A stretch of DNA of 59,722 nt from a bacterium (lineage in GTDB: Bacteria > JAMCPX01), in contig JAJYLN010000015.1 of assembly GCA_021787665.1 (NCBI GenBank), positions 1-59,722 of the forward strand, given 5' to 3'. Shown here piece by piece: positions 25,244 to 32,845 of this stretch. The position numbers were made by a program, and so were the translations under genes. The notes beneath the pieces are model-generated. The model was not told the origin of the DNA. It ran no database searches and worked only from the letters and a program-made list of their open reading frames with translations. How positions within the stretch are numbered: the first letter of the stretch is position 1; the number at the start of each line of letters is the position of its first letter.

Positions 25244-25870
25244 CTAGTATCCCGCCCATCTTAAAAAATCATCCTTGATGAGCTTATGGACGGCGTCGAT
25301 GCGGCGGCCCCCATCCATGACGACCACACGACCGGGCTCAGACTTCGCGATGTCCCTATAGCCTTTCCGCACCCTATCGAAGAACGTCCGGTCCATGGAC
25401 TCGATCCGCTCCTTTGCAGCTCTCGACATCATCCTCTTTTGTGCCGTCACGTACGAACAGTCTAGCAGATAGGTCCTGTCGGGGCGAACGCGGCCGACGA
25501 ACATCCGTTCGAGCATGGCTATGGCATTCCTTGATAGCCCCCTGCCGTATCCCTGGTATGCGACGGTAGCGTCGTGGAACCTGTCGCACAAGACTACCTG
25601 TCCCTCTTCGATCGCCGGCCGTATCAGCGACTCCACGAGCTGTACCCTGCTCGAGAAGAACAGCAGGAGCTCCGTACTCGGGAGTATGTCGAGGCACCGG
25701 TCAGCGAGCAGTGTCCGGACCTTTTCCCCGAGCGCCGTGCCGCCCGGCTCACGGGTCCTGACCGGCGTTATGCCCTTTTTCCGAAGATCGCCGTAGAGCA
25801 GCTCGAGCTGCGTCGTCTTGCCGGACCCATCGATACCCTCGAAGGTTATGAATAAGCCCTTTGTCCCCAT
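25244..25870 (-). CDS. tmk: Thymidylate kinase
   Basis: 208 residues, phosphorylating dTMP to dTDP. The P-loop FEGIDGSGKTTQ (8-19), the DR(Y/F)H-like DRFHDATVAYQG and the lid segment are intact. The ATG at 25870 lies 32 bases after the rpe stop; a longer reading upstream only represents rpe in another frame. The length agrees with the bacterial family. Confidence 0.94.
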   Translation of the reverse strand: MGTKGLFITFEGIDGSGKTTQLELLYGDLRKKGITPVRTREPGGTALGEKVRTLLADRCLDILPSTELLLFFSSRVQLVESLIRPAIEEGQVVLCDRFHDATVAYQGYGRGLSRNAIAMLERMFVGRVRPDRTYLLDCSYVTAQKRMMSRAAKERIESMDRTFFDRVRKGYRDIAKSEPGRVVVMDGGRRIDAVHKLIKDDFLRWAGY

Positions 25871-25902
25871 ACGGTTTGCTCTCTGCCCGCACGTGCCTTT
25901 TG

Positions 25903-26559
25903 CTAGGGCACGCACTTCAGTCTTTTGATGGCCTGCGTGTAGTTCTTCGCACCAAATATCGCGGTACCGGCAACGATGATGTCCGCCCCGGCCCTTATGA
26001 CTCCGGCCACGTTCTGCGCATTGATGCCGCCGTCGGCCTCGATAAGCAGCGGAACATTCCTGGACCGCCTGATACCGTCGAGCTCCTGAATCTTGCCCAG
26101 GGTCGACCGGATGAACTGCTGTCCTCCGAACCCCGGACTCACCGTCATTACCAGCACGAGATAGAGCTCGTGTATGATGTCGCTCAGCATGGCGATCGGT
26201 GTCGCAGGGTTGATGGACACCCCGGCGTGCCTGCCCGCGTCTTTGATCGTCGCCACCGCCCTGTAGAGGTGGCTGCACGCTTCGACGTGCACGGTGACTA
26301 TGTCCGCACCTGCTTCGATGAAGCCCTTGATGTGGTCCAGGGGCTCGACGATCATCAGATGGACGTCGAGGGGTAGTTTCGTTATCTTCCGCAGCGAGCT
26401 TACGACGGGCTGGCCCACCGTAATGCTCGGCACAAACCTGCCGTCCATAACATCGATGTGCAGCATATCGGCGCCGGCCTTTTCCACCGCCCGGGCCTCC
26501 TCGGCGAGCCTTGAAAAGTCCGAGGCGAGCAAAGATGGGGCTATTTGTATGCGTCTCAT
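25903..26559 (-). CDS. rpe: Ribulose-phosphate 3-epimerase
   Basis: 218 residues, a TIM barrel that interconverts ribulose 5-phosphate and xylulose 5-phosphate. The metal-binding and catalytic motifs are present: APSLLASDF, HIDVMDGRFVP, DVHLMI, VHVEA, MTVSPGFGGQQF and IEADGGI. The ATG at 26559 is chosen; GGGGTGG precedes it by some 10 bases. It is the first gene of the rpe-tmk-holB-PSP1-metG run. No clear promoter was seen between it and the divergent cold-shock gene. Confidence 0.95.
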   Translation of the reverse strand: MRRIQIAPSLLASDFSRLAEEARAVEKAGADMLHIDVMDGRFVPSITVGQPVVSSLRKITKLPLDVHLMIVEPLDHIKGFIEAGADIVTVHVEACSHLYRAVATIKDAGRHAGVSINPATPIAMLSDIIHELYLVLVMTVSPGFGGQQFIRSTLGKIQELDGIRRSRNVPLLIEADGGINAQNVAGVIRAGADIIVAGTAIFGAKNYTQAIKRLKCVP

Positions 26560-26641
26560 GTCATGTCCACCCCGGCCCATAAGACAATAAAGAAGGGGAA
26601 AATGCAACAGAAATCAATTTTCGTCGACAAAAAAATAATTG

Positions 26642-26669
26642 TTGACAAATCTTTTTATTGCATTATGCT
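26642..26669 (+). promoter_or_regulatory. Sigma70-type promoter of the cold-shock gene
   Basis: A perfect TTGACA (26642-26647) and TATGCT (26664-26669) are 16 bases apart in an AT-rich tract. The predicted start near 26676 leaves a leader of about 110 bases before the ATG, the long untranslated leader seen in many cold-shock genes. Confidence 0.7.
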
Positions 26670-26787
26670 TTAGATATTAAAGTCATCGGGTAACCTCGTT
26701 ACAAAATACAAACTGAATGCTTGGATGGGGTTATACGCTTCGTTGTCAAAACCAACGGGGTCGACTGAGAAAGGAGGGTACAAAGTA

Positions 26788-26988
26788 ATGGCAAGTGGAA
26801 AGGTAAAATGGTTCAGTGATGCCAAGGGTTACGGTTTCATTGAACAGGATAATGGACAGGATATATTCGTCCATTATTCGGCAGTAGAAGGAGACGGATT
26901 CAAGTCTCTAAAGGCAGGAGATCAAGTCAGCTTTGAGGTAGTATCGGGTCCCAAGGGCCCACAGGCTTCAAAAGTTACGAAAGCGTAG
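26788..26988 (+). CDS. Cold-shock domain protein (Csp)
   Basis: 66 residues, a single OB-fold cold-shock domain. RNP1 KGYGFI and RNP2 DIFVHY are intact, with [11 protein letters not shown] at the N-terminus. It binds single-stranded RNA and DNA and acts as an RNA chaperone. The ATG at 26788 has AGGAGG 9 bases upstream; a longer upstream reading would consume the leader and is rejected. It is monocistronic, framed by a strong promoter and a strong terminator. Confidence 0.95.
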   Translation: MASGKVKWFSDAKGYGFIEQDNGQDIFVHYSAVEGDGFKSLKAGDQVSFEVVSGPKGPQASKVTKA

Positions 26989-27028
26989 TCTTTACGTAAG
27001 ATTTCACGGCCTTTTACGAAAGGTTTCA

Positions 27029-27057
27029 CCTCAGTCCGAACAGGACTGAGGTTTTTT
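27029..27057 (+). terminator. Intrinsic terminator of the cold-shock gene
   Basis: CCTCAGTCC (27029-27037) and GGACTGAGG (27043-27051) form a perfect 9-bp stem with a 5-base loop, followed by TTTTTT. It ends 9 bases from the stop codon of the convergent UbiD gene. Confidence 0.92.
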
Positions 27058-27065
27058 ATTGCCGG

Positions 27066-28508
27066 CTAACCCAATCCGTACGCTTTCCAGTTCATGGTAA
27101 CGAGATCCTGGACCTCTTTCGGCATCTCGATCACCGGGGGCCACACGCGGGTGTATCCCTCTTCCTTCAGCTTCTTCGTCGCGTCGATGCCCATTTTGGA
27201 GCCAAAGCCTATCGCCGGCGATGCATGGTCCAAGACGTCGACGGGCCCTTGCTGGATTACGACGTCCCGCTGCGGATCGACGTTGTTCCCGAGCCTCCAG
27301 ATCACGTCCCTCAGGTCCTGTACATCCACGTCCCTGTCGAAAACGACCACGATCTTGGTGAACATGAACTGCCCCAGCCCCCAGAGAGCGCTGATCACCT
27401 TGCGCGCATGGCCGGGGAAGGCCTTGTCGATGCTCACGAACGCCATGTTATGGAACACACCCTCGACGGGAAGGTTGACGTCCACGATCTCCGGCAGCAG
27501 CTTCTGAACCAGAGGCAGGAAGAGCCTCTCCGTTGCCTTCCCGAGGTAGCAGTCTTCCATGGGCGGTTTGCCGACAATGGTGGCTGTATACAGCGGATCT
27601 CTGCGGTGCGTTATGACCGTCACGTGGAACACCGGGTATTGGTCCTCCATCGAGTAGTACCCGGTGTGATCGCCGAACGGACCTTCCGTCCGCAGCTCCG
27701 CTGGATCCACATAGCCTTCGAGTACAAATTCGGCATGCGCAGGCACCTCGAGGTCGGCATGGACACATCGTACGAGCTCCACAGGCACCTGTCTGAGAAA
27801 ACCCGCAAAGATCATTTCGTCGATCCCTTCCGGAAGAGGGGCAGTAGCAGCGTAGAGCGTCTGCGGATCGATCCCTATCGCAACGGCCACGTCCATACGC
27901 CTGCCGAGTTGCCTGTACTTCCTGAAATGCCCTGCGCCGTGGTGGTGCATGTGCCAGTGCATACCCGTGGTGTTCCCGTCATATACCTGCATACGGTACA
28001 TGCCGGTGTTCCGTTCGCCTGTGATCGGGTCCTTCGTAAACACGAGTGGCAGAGTTATGAACTTCCCGCCGTCGAGCGGCCAGGTCTTGAGGATCGGGAG
28101 TGCACCGAGGTCAGGCGACTCAATGACGACCTCGTGGCAGGGACCGTCCTTCAGAACCCTCGGAAGCATGTCCGAGAACTGCTTGAGCTTCGGCAGCATC
28201 TTGAGCTTTTCCCACAGCGATTCCGGGGGCTTCTGGTCGAGCAGGGCCCTCATGCTGTCCCGAAGACTATTAAGGCTTTCAACACCCAGCGCAAGTGCCG
28301 TCCTCGACTCCGTCCCGAACAGGTTCATCACAAGCGGGAACGCACTGCCGGCGACGTGCTTGAAGAGCAGTGCCGGCCCGCCCGTCTTGACCGCCCTGTC
28401 CGCTATCTCCGCGGCCTCCAGGAGCGGTGAGACCTCCTTTTCTATGGTCTTGAGCTGGCCCCGCTGTTCGAGAGCGGTCAGGTAGTCCCGCAGGTCCTTA
28501 AAATGCAT
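27066..28508 (-). CDS. UbiD-family decarboxylase
   Basis: 480 residues. UbiD enzymes use prenylated FMN for non-oxidative (de)carboxylation of unsaturated or aromatic acids. The family core is recognisable: NTGMYRMQVYDGNTTGMHWHMHHHG, AVAIGIDP, a catalytic Glu region ELRTEGPFGDHTGYYS and the C-terminal WPPVIEMP. Start ATG 28508, two bases after the stop of the radical SAM gene, implies translational coupling. The size fits UbiD/MqnP-like proteins of quinone pathways, but no UbiX or other quinone gene is in the window, so the substrate is open. Confidence 0.88.
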   Translation of the reverse strand: MHFKDLRDYLTALEQRGQLKTIEKEVSPLLEAAEIADRAVKTGGPALLFKHVAGSAFPLVMNLFGTESRTALALGVESLNSLRDSMRALLDQKPPESLWEKLKMLPKLKQFSDMLPRVLKDGPCHEVVIESPDLGALPILKTWPLDGGKFITLPLVFTKDPITGERNTGMYRMQVYDGNTTGMHWHMHHHGAGHFRKYRQLGRRMDVAVAIGIDPQTLYAATAPLPEGIDEMIFAGFLRQVPVELVRCVHADLEVPAHAEFVLEGYVDPAELRTEGPFGDHTGYYSMEDQYPVFHVTVITHRRDPLYTATIVGKPPMEDCYLGKATERLFLPLVQKLLPEIVDVNLPVEGVFHNMAFVSIDKAFPGHARKVISALWGLGQFMFTKIVVVFDRDVDVQDLRDVIWRLGNNVDPQRDVVIQQGPVDVLDHASPAIGFGSKMGIDATKKLKEEGYTRVWPPVIEMPKEVQDLVTMNWKAYGLG

Positions 28509-28510
28509 CG

Positions 28511-29926
28511 TTAAAACACATTCAGGCGTACCGCCTGGGCCGATTTCCTTACGCTCGTCTTGAGCTGGACGAGATAGCGCATATATTCCCGGTTGAGCCT
28601 GTGCCACTTCTTTATGATATGATTTGCAACAATCTTTATGAACAACGTCGAAGAAGGGTACTGCCGGTAATTGATCAGCCCCACTACCCTGCCGACTGTT
28701 TTATCATACACGATATTGATCGCATCATTCAATAACCTTGTATACGCATAAAAATCTTCGAATGCTTCAAGCATACCGCGCTGCAGCTCAAAAGGCGTCA
28801 TGTTCCTGGGCTGGAATACGGCGTGCAGGCCGTCGTAGTAATGCCACATTTTGTGGAGGAGCCTGCCTTCCGACTCGAGCTTCTGATATGTTTCAGTGCC
28901 GGGCAGGGGCGTCAAGACCATGTATTGGACCGTGTCGATCTTGTTCTTTACGGAGAAATCAACGGTCTCCTTGAATATGCTTTTATCGTCCTCATCGCCA
29001 CCGAAAATGAACATGCCGTGTATACGTATGCTGTTCTCATGGAACACCTCTATGGCGCGCTGAATGTCATCGATGGTCTGGTGTTTGCTCAAGCCGTCGA
29101 GGGTCGCATTGCTTACGGATTCAAAGCCAATGTACACGGTATCGCAGCCGGCCTTTTTCATATCTTTGACAAGATCCGGATAGCGCGTGATGTCCGTACG
29201 GACCTGTGCAGACCAGTTGAACCTGAACCCTTCCTTCGCTATACGCTCCATCAGCTCGTGCGTCCTGTTGATATTGGCCGTGAAGTTGTCGTCGTAGAAG
29301 AACACAAAGTCCGTCGTTATGCGCCGCAGCTCTTCCATGACCCTTTCGATAGGCAGTGTCCTGTACCCCTGTCCGAACATCTTGGTAACGGAGCAGAAAT
29401 TGCAGTCGTAGGGACAGCCCCGCGATGTCATGACCGGCGTAATGGTCATTCTTTTGCTGTTGGTAAGAAGATCGAAATCCGGGAGCGGCAGGTTATCAAG
29501 TTTATGCAGCAGTTTTCCTTCCAGAATACGCTGATCTGACCCGTTCTTCAAAAGGTCGACAATGACTTCTTCGCCTTCTCCTGTTACCACGTAATCGACA
29601 TACCTGAGGGCCTCGTCCTTCAGGAAGGTCGCATGGATACCGCCCATGATTACCATGGAATGCGGGTTCTTCTGCTTGAATTGCCTGGCCAGCTCATAGG
29701 CCCTTTCAGAGGTCGATGTCAGCGAGGTCAGCAGCAAAAAATCGCCCTCGAGTTCATTCATGGTCAATTGTCTGCCGAGAAGGTTCTCATTGACGATCTT
29801 TACATCGAAACCCGCGTCCCGTATCAGGGTTCCGAGATACAGCGGCCCCAGCAGGGGCAGGTTCATAAATTTTGCGAATACATTCGCTTCCACTGCCTTT
29901 GGTTCAACGAACAAAACTTTTTTCAT
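28511..29926 (-). CDS. B12-binding-domain radical SAM protein
   Basis: 471 residues. The N-terminal 130 residues form a cobalamin-binding-like Rossmann domain (GPLYLGTLIRDAGFDVKIV, LLLTSLTSTSERAYELA, VIMGGIHATF). The radical SAM motif CPYDCNFC lies at about 172-179 and the SAM-binding GFES, FFYDDNFT and IFGGDEDD strands follow. The C-terminal 120 residues (from about 350) are the helical DUF4070-like tail found in such proteins. Members perform methylations or ring rearrangements; the substrate is unknown. It overlaps the upstream membrane protein gene by four bases (ATGA) and is followed by UbiD after two bases. Confidence 0.88.
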   Translation of the reverse strand: MKKVLFVEPKAVEANVFAKFMNLPLLGPLYLGTLIRDAGFDVKIVNENLLGRQLTMNELEGDFLLLTSLTSTSERAYELARQFKQKNPHSMVIMGGIHATFLKDEALRYVDYVVTGEGEEVIVDLLKNGSDQRILEGKLLHKLDNLPLPDFDLLTNSKRMTITPVMTSRGCPYDCNFCSVTKMFGQGYRTLPIERVMEELRRITTDFVFFYDDNFTANINRTHELMERIAKEGFRFNWSAQVRTDITRYPDLVKDMKKAGCDTVYIGFESVSNATLDGLSKHQTIDDIQRAIEVFHENSIRIHGMFIFGGDEDDKSIFKETVDFSVKNKIDTVQYMVLTPLPGTETYQKLESEGRLLHKMWHYYDGLHAVFQPRNMTPFELQRGMLEAFEDFYAYTRLLNDAINIVYDKTVGRVVGLINYRQYPSSTLFIKIVANHIIKKWHRLNREYMRYLVQLKTSVRKSAQAVRLNVF

Positions 29927-30411
29927 GACTTGTTAAACTCCTTTATTAACAAAATACTTATTCCGAACAGCACGAGCGAGATGGGCCAGAGCCTGTAGTC
30001 CACGGAAAACACCATGAAAAAGACAATGCACAATCCGACGAGGAACACGCCGAGGTGGAAAAAGATCGTGCCCCTTTTCGTACTGACATAGACCGACAGG
30101 AACGATACACCGAGAAACCCGATATAGAACGGCCACAGGTACTCCATGCTGGCCCAGGACGTGTAGTTTGCGTAGAAGGCAAGGGCACTGAACTGTATCA
30201 GATATACCCCAATTGCAAGAATGGTGGGGTTTCTTCCTTCCCGTTCTGCATAGAGCAGGTACAGGCCTACGCCCAGTATCAGGGTGAGGACCGGCCAGAA
30301 GTGGTACATCCCGTTGATGTAGCCGTAGTTCTCCAGTATCAGCAGTGCGCCTACGACAATACACAACAGGGCGAGTACGTTGTATCTGCTCTTGCCCAGG
30401 GTATTTTCCAT
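29923..30411 (-). CDS. Small integral membrane protein, LiaI/DUF5668-like
   Basis: 162 residues with about six hydrophobic helices in three pairs (for example ALLCIVVGALLILENYGYI, FWPVLTLILGVGLYLLYA and RLWPISLVLFGISILLI). The repeated pattern of a helix pair with a central FWP or LWP motif is that of LiaI/F-like or DUF5668 membrane domains. No enzymatic residue is apparent. It starts the operon that continues with the radical SAM and UbiD genes, so it may anchor or sense for that pathway, which is inference. Confidence 0.7.
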   Translation of the reverse strand: MENTLGKSRYNVLALLCIVVGALLILENYGYINGMYHFWPVLTLILGVGLYLLYAEREGRNPTILAIGVYLIQFSALAFYANYTSWASMEYLWPFYIGFLGVSFLSVYVSTKRGTIFFHLGVFLVGLCIVFFMVFSVDYRLWPISLVLFGISILLIKEFNKS

Positions 30412-30678
30412 GCGCCCAATATAGTGCCTTTCCCTCCTCTTGTAAACCCTTCTCTCGATGTTTCGTACCTATCCCGTGGAGGTGTTCCATAAACAAATCC
30501 AACCGACCCGATGTCCTCGAAGACGCTATCATCAGTTATAACAGCGGTGAACACAGTGATGCGAAGGGTGTAAGTGCATAAAGAGCTCAAAATGACCCAG
30601 CGATATGCACACCGTGCACCTGAAAATCTGAGAACAGCGATGATTTTAAGAACAGCCATAAAACTGCCCTACCACCGG
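30412..30678. other. Intergenic stretch without recognisable gene
   Basis: It separates the divergent membrane-protein operon from the tRNA-Arg promoter. Short open frames are present on both strands but none has a ribosome-binding site and family resemblance. I saw no hairpin followed by a T-run. Confidence 0.4.
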
Positions 30679-30707
30679 TTGACAGGAGCGAGAGAAGCAG
30701 CTACATA
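30679..30707 (+). promoter_or_regulatory. Promoter of tRNA-Arg and perhaps the downstream envelope operon
   Basis: TTGACA (30679-30684) and TACATA (30702-30707) are 17 bases apart and 18 bases before the first tRNA base. No terminator was seen between the tRNA and the gene at 30823, so read-through into that operon is possible. Confidence 0.7.
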
Positions 30708-30725
30708 GGGGTGAATATAATTTGT

Positions 30726-30799
30726 GCCCCCGTAGCTCAGTTGGATAGAGCAAGGGATTCCTAATCCCTGTGCCGCAGGTTCGACTCCTGTCGGGGGCA
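30726..30799 (+). tRNA. tRNA-Arg (anticodon CCT)
   Basis: The acceptor arms GCCCCCG (30726-30732) and CGGGGGC (30792-30798) pair fully, with discriminator A. The D-arm is TAGCTCAGTTGGATAGAGCA, the anticodon stem AGGGA/TCCCT encloses TTCCTAA, and the T-arm holds GTTCGACTC. The anticodon CCT reads AGG. CCA is not encoded. Confidence 0.95.
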
Positions 30800-30822
30800 T
30801 TATGACAGAGAGGAGGTACGGA

Positions 30823-31344
30823 ATGTTCATAAGCAGTGATTCGGTACGGAACTTAGTTCCCTTCATCTCCGACGTGTGGGAGATCCATAGCTCCGTGAAC
30901 AAGCCCGTCATAGCCCTGCCGGACAAGGCGCCTGAGTCGACATGGGCGTATGTCATAGCGATAAAGAAAGAGAAAAAGATGCAGGTGTTCATATACCTGT
31001 TCAGGGAGCAGAGCAGGGAAGGCTTCTTCTATGTCAACGATCAGGGCGAGATAGAGCTCGCGCACGCCAAGGCCGTCTTCAACGAAGCGCTTGATTTTAC
31101 AGGCAGTATGGGCTTTATTATGGAACGGATAGAGCTCAGCGATGTGAAAGAGCAGCGCGAGAAAACGATACAGTCTATTCCCGCCTTTATGGCTGACCTG
31201 AAGCTGTATAAGGGCGGTTCAGAAGTTGACGCGCTCGTACTCGACTCCATGTACGAGGGGACAACGCACGACGTGTCCAGAGAGGAGATATTGAAAATTA
31301 AGGGAGGAAAACAGTGGTCAGCAAAGATTTTAAGCTTGTTCTGA
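30823..31344 (+). CDS. Conserved-looking cytoplasmic protein of unknown function (173 aa)
   Basis: The ATG at 30823 has AGGAGGT at ideal distance, so an upstream ATG at 30802 is less likely. The protein has no signal peptide or membrane helix and alternates beta segments (WAYVIAIKKEKKMQVFIYLF, GFFYVNDQGEIELAHA) with helices; the middle third is rich in Glu and Lys. I do not recognise a family. Its 3' end overlaps the next gene, a TPR lipoprotein, by 31 bases, so it belongs to the same operon as the TPR, RodZ and lytic transglycosylase genes. Confidence 0.75.
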   Translation: MFISSDSVRNLVPFISDVWEIHSSVNKPVIALPDKAPESTWAYVIAIKKEKKMQVFIYLFREQSREGFFYVNDQGEIELAHAKAVFNEALDFTGSMGFIMERIELSDVKEQREKTIQSIPAFMADLKLYKGGSEVDALVLDSMYEGTTHDVSREEILKIKGGKQWSAKILSLF

Positions 31345-32069
31345 TTTCGCTACTTGCTCTGCTCGTCGTATCGTGTGCTGGCAAAAACCCCGGAGACATA
31401 CGACAGGCGGGACTGAGCTACGACATCGGCCTGATGCTGCTTAACAAGAGTGACTTCGGCGGCGCCATTCAGCAGTTGACGAGGTCCCGGGACCTGAACC
31501 CGGATGATGCTTACACCTACAATGCACTGGGGCTTGCATACTACGGCGAAGGTATGAAGCCCCAGGCTGAGCAGTCTTACAAGAGGGCCGTGGCCTTGAA
31601 AAAGGGCTACTCCGAAGCGTATAGCAACTTAGGGGTCCTGTACCTGAGCGAGTCCAAATGGGACCTTGCGGTAAGCGCATTCCGCTCGGCACTCGCCAAC
31701 CCACTCTATATGTCTCCACAGATCACCTGGGCCAACTTGGGCTGGGCCTACTACCAGGAGGGCAAGCTCGACCTGGCCGAGAGCTCGTGTCGCAGCGCCA
31801 TCGGTCTATCGCCGGACATGCCCCTTGCTCACAACGATCTGGGGCTCATCTATCTGAAAAAGGGCCTGCTGCAGCAGGCGGAGACCGAGTTCAAGACGGC
31901 CATCTTCTACTTCAAGGGCTACACGCAGGCATACCTGAACCTTGGCATAACCTACCTGCGGGAAAAGGATACTCACAAGGCAAGGAAGCAGTTTGAGATG
32001 GTCCTGAAGATGTCCCCGGATTCATCCGCTGCAACGAACGCCAGGAACTACATCAGATCGCTGAGATAA
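31314..32069 (+). CDS. TPR-repeat lipoprotein, PilF/PilW-like
   Basis: 251 residues from the GTG at 31314, preceded by GGAGG. The signal ends in lipobox VVSC (Cys at about 21). Five to six TPR units follow (such as AYTYNALGLAYYGEGMKPQA, AYSNLGVLYLSESKWDLAV, AHNDLGLIYLKKGLLQQAE and AYLNLGITYLREKDTHKAR). This plan matches PilF/PilW, the outer-membrane pilotin for the type IV pilus secretin, but other TPR lipoproteins have the same plan and no pilus gene is nearby. It is followed after one base by rodZ. Confidence 0.8.
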   Translation: MVSKDFKLVLISLLALLVVSCAGKNPGDIRQAGLSYDIGLMLLNKSDFGGAIQQLTRSRDLNPDDAYTYNALGLAYYGEGMKPQAEQSYKRAVALKKGYSEAYSNLGVLYLSESKWDLAVSAFRSALANPLYMSPQITWANLGWAYYQEGKLDLAESSCRSAIGLSPDMPLAHNDLGLIYLKKGLLQQAETEFKTAIFYFKGYTQAYLNLGITYLREKDTHKARKQFEMVLKMSPDSSAATNARNYIRSLR

Positions 32070-32070
32070 A

Positions 32071-32829
32071 ATGGACAGCTTCGGGGAATTCCTGAGAAGA
32101 GAAAGAGAGCTGAGGCACGTTGATCTCAACGAGATAGCAAAGATAACGAGGATCAAGAAGTCCTATCTCCAGGCTATAGAGACGGACAACTACGATGAGC
32201 TTCCGGACATCGCCTTTGTCAAGGGATTTATACGCGCCTATTGCAGCTATATCGGACTCGACCCCGAGCAGACGGTAAATCATTTCCAACAGTTTTATAA
32301 CGAAAGCTTCCAGCAGTCCGGTCAGCCCGTCAGGAAGAAGGCCTTCCTTGGGCTGCAGGGCAGCAGGCTGTACTTAACGATCTCCGCGCTCGTGATCGCA
32401 GCAGCCGTTGTGCTGATAGTCCGCTCCCCGGGCGTACGGGAGACCGGAGAACGGCAGAGGGCAAGGCCTGTACGGCATACCGTTTTTAAAGGTACTTCGC
32501 CGGTAAGCCCGGCCATACCGTACGCCGGGCTCATCACCCAGACCACGGCTGAAACGATGACCTCGGCGGGCGAGCTGTTCACACAGTCAGAGAAGTCGCA
32601 CACCTTGCTCCTGAAGGCCACCGAAGACTCCTGGGTACGGCTCGAACAGGACAACGCCCGTGCGAATGCTCAGGAGGCACTCCTGAAGGCCGGACAGCAC
32701 GTCCTCTGGGAGTTCACGGGCTCGGCCACCCTGACGGTCGGGAACGCAGCAGGCATAGAGATCCTGCTCGACAACAGGAAGGTCCACCACGACCATATCC
32801 AGGCAGAGGTGATTCGCCTCAGGCTATAG
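32071..32829 (+). CDS. rodZ: RodZ-like cell-shape protein
   Basis: 252 residues. An N-terminal Cro-like helix-turn-helix (about 1-70; FGEFLRRERELRHVDLNEIAK, RIKKSYLQAIETDNY) is followed by a single membrane helix near 112-130 (YLTISALVIAAAVVLIV), a low-complexity periplasmic stretch and a C-terminal DUF4115 beta domain (about 175-252; TLLLKATEDSWVRLEQD, LTVGNAAGIEILLDN). RodZ links MreB to the elongasome in rod-shaped cells. No mreB is in the window. Neighbours include a lytic transglycosylase, which supports a role in wall growth. Confidence 0.85.
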   Translation: MDSFGEFLRRERELRHVDLNEIAKITRIKKSYLQAIETDNYDELPDIAFVKGFIRAYCSYIGLDPEQTVNHFQQFYNESFQQSGQPVRKKAFLGLQGSRLYLTISALVIAAAVVLIVRSPGVRETGERQRARPVRHTVFKGTSPVSPAIPYAGLITQTTAETMTSAGELFTQSEKSHTLLLKATEDSWVRLEQDNARANAQEALLKAGQHVLWEFTGSATLTVGNAAGIEILLDNRKVHHDHIQAEVIRLRL

Positions 32830-32845
32830 CCGTCGCTGCAACGGT

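Noticed and set aside
27225-28430. 401-codon plus-strand frame opposite UbiD
   Set aside because: Antisense shadow of a complete, motif-bearing UbiD gene, with unlikely composition and no conserved motif.
31314-32069. Firm assignment as type IV pilus pilotin PilW/PilF
   Set aside because: Only the TPR-lipoprotein plan agrees; no pilus genes are near, so the name is given only as likeness.
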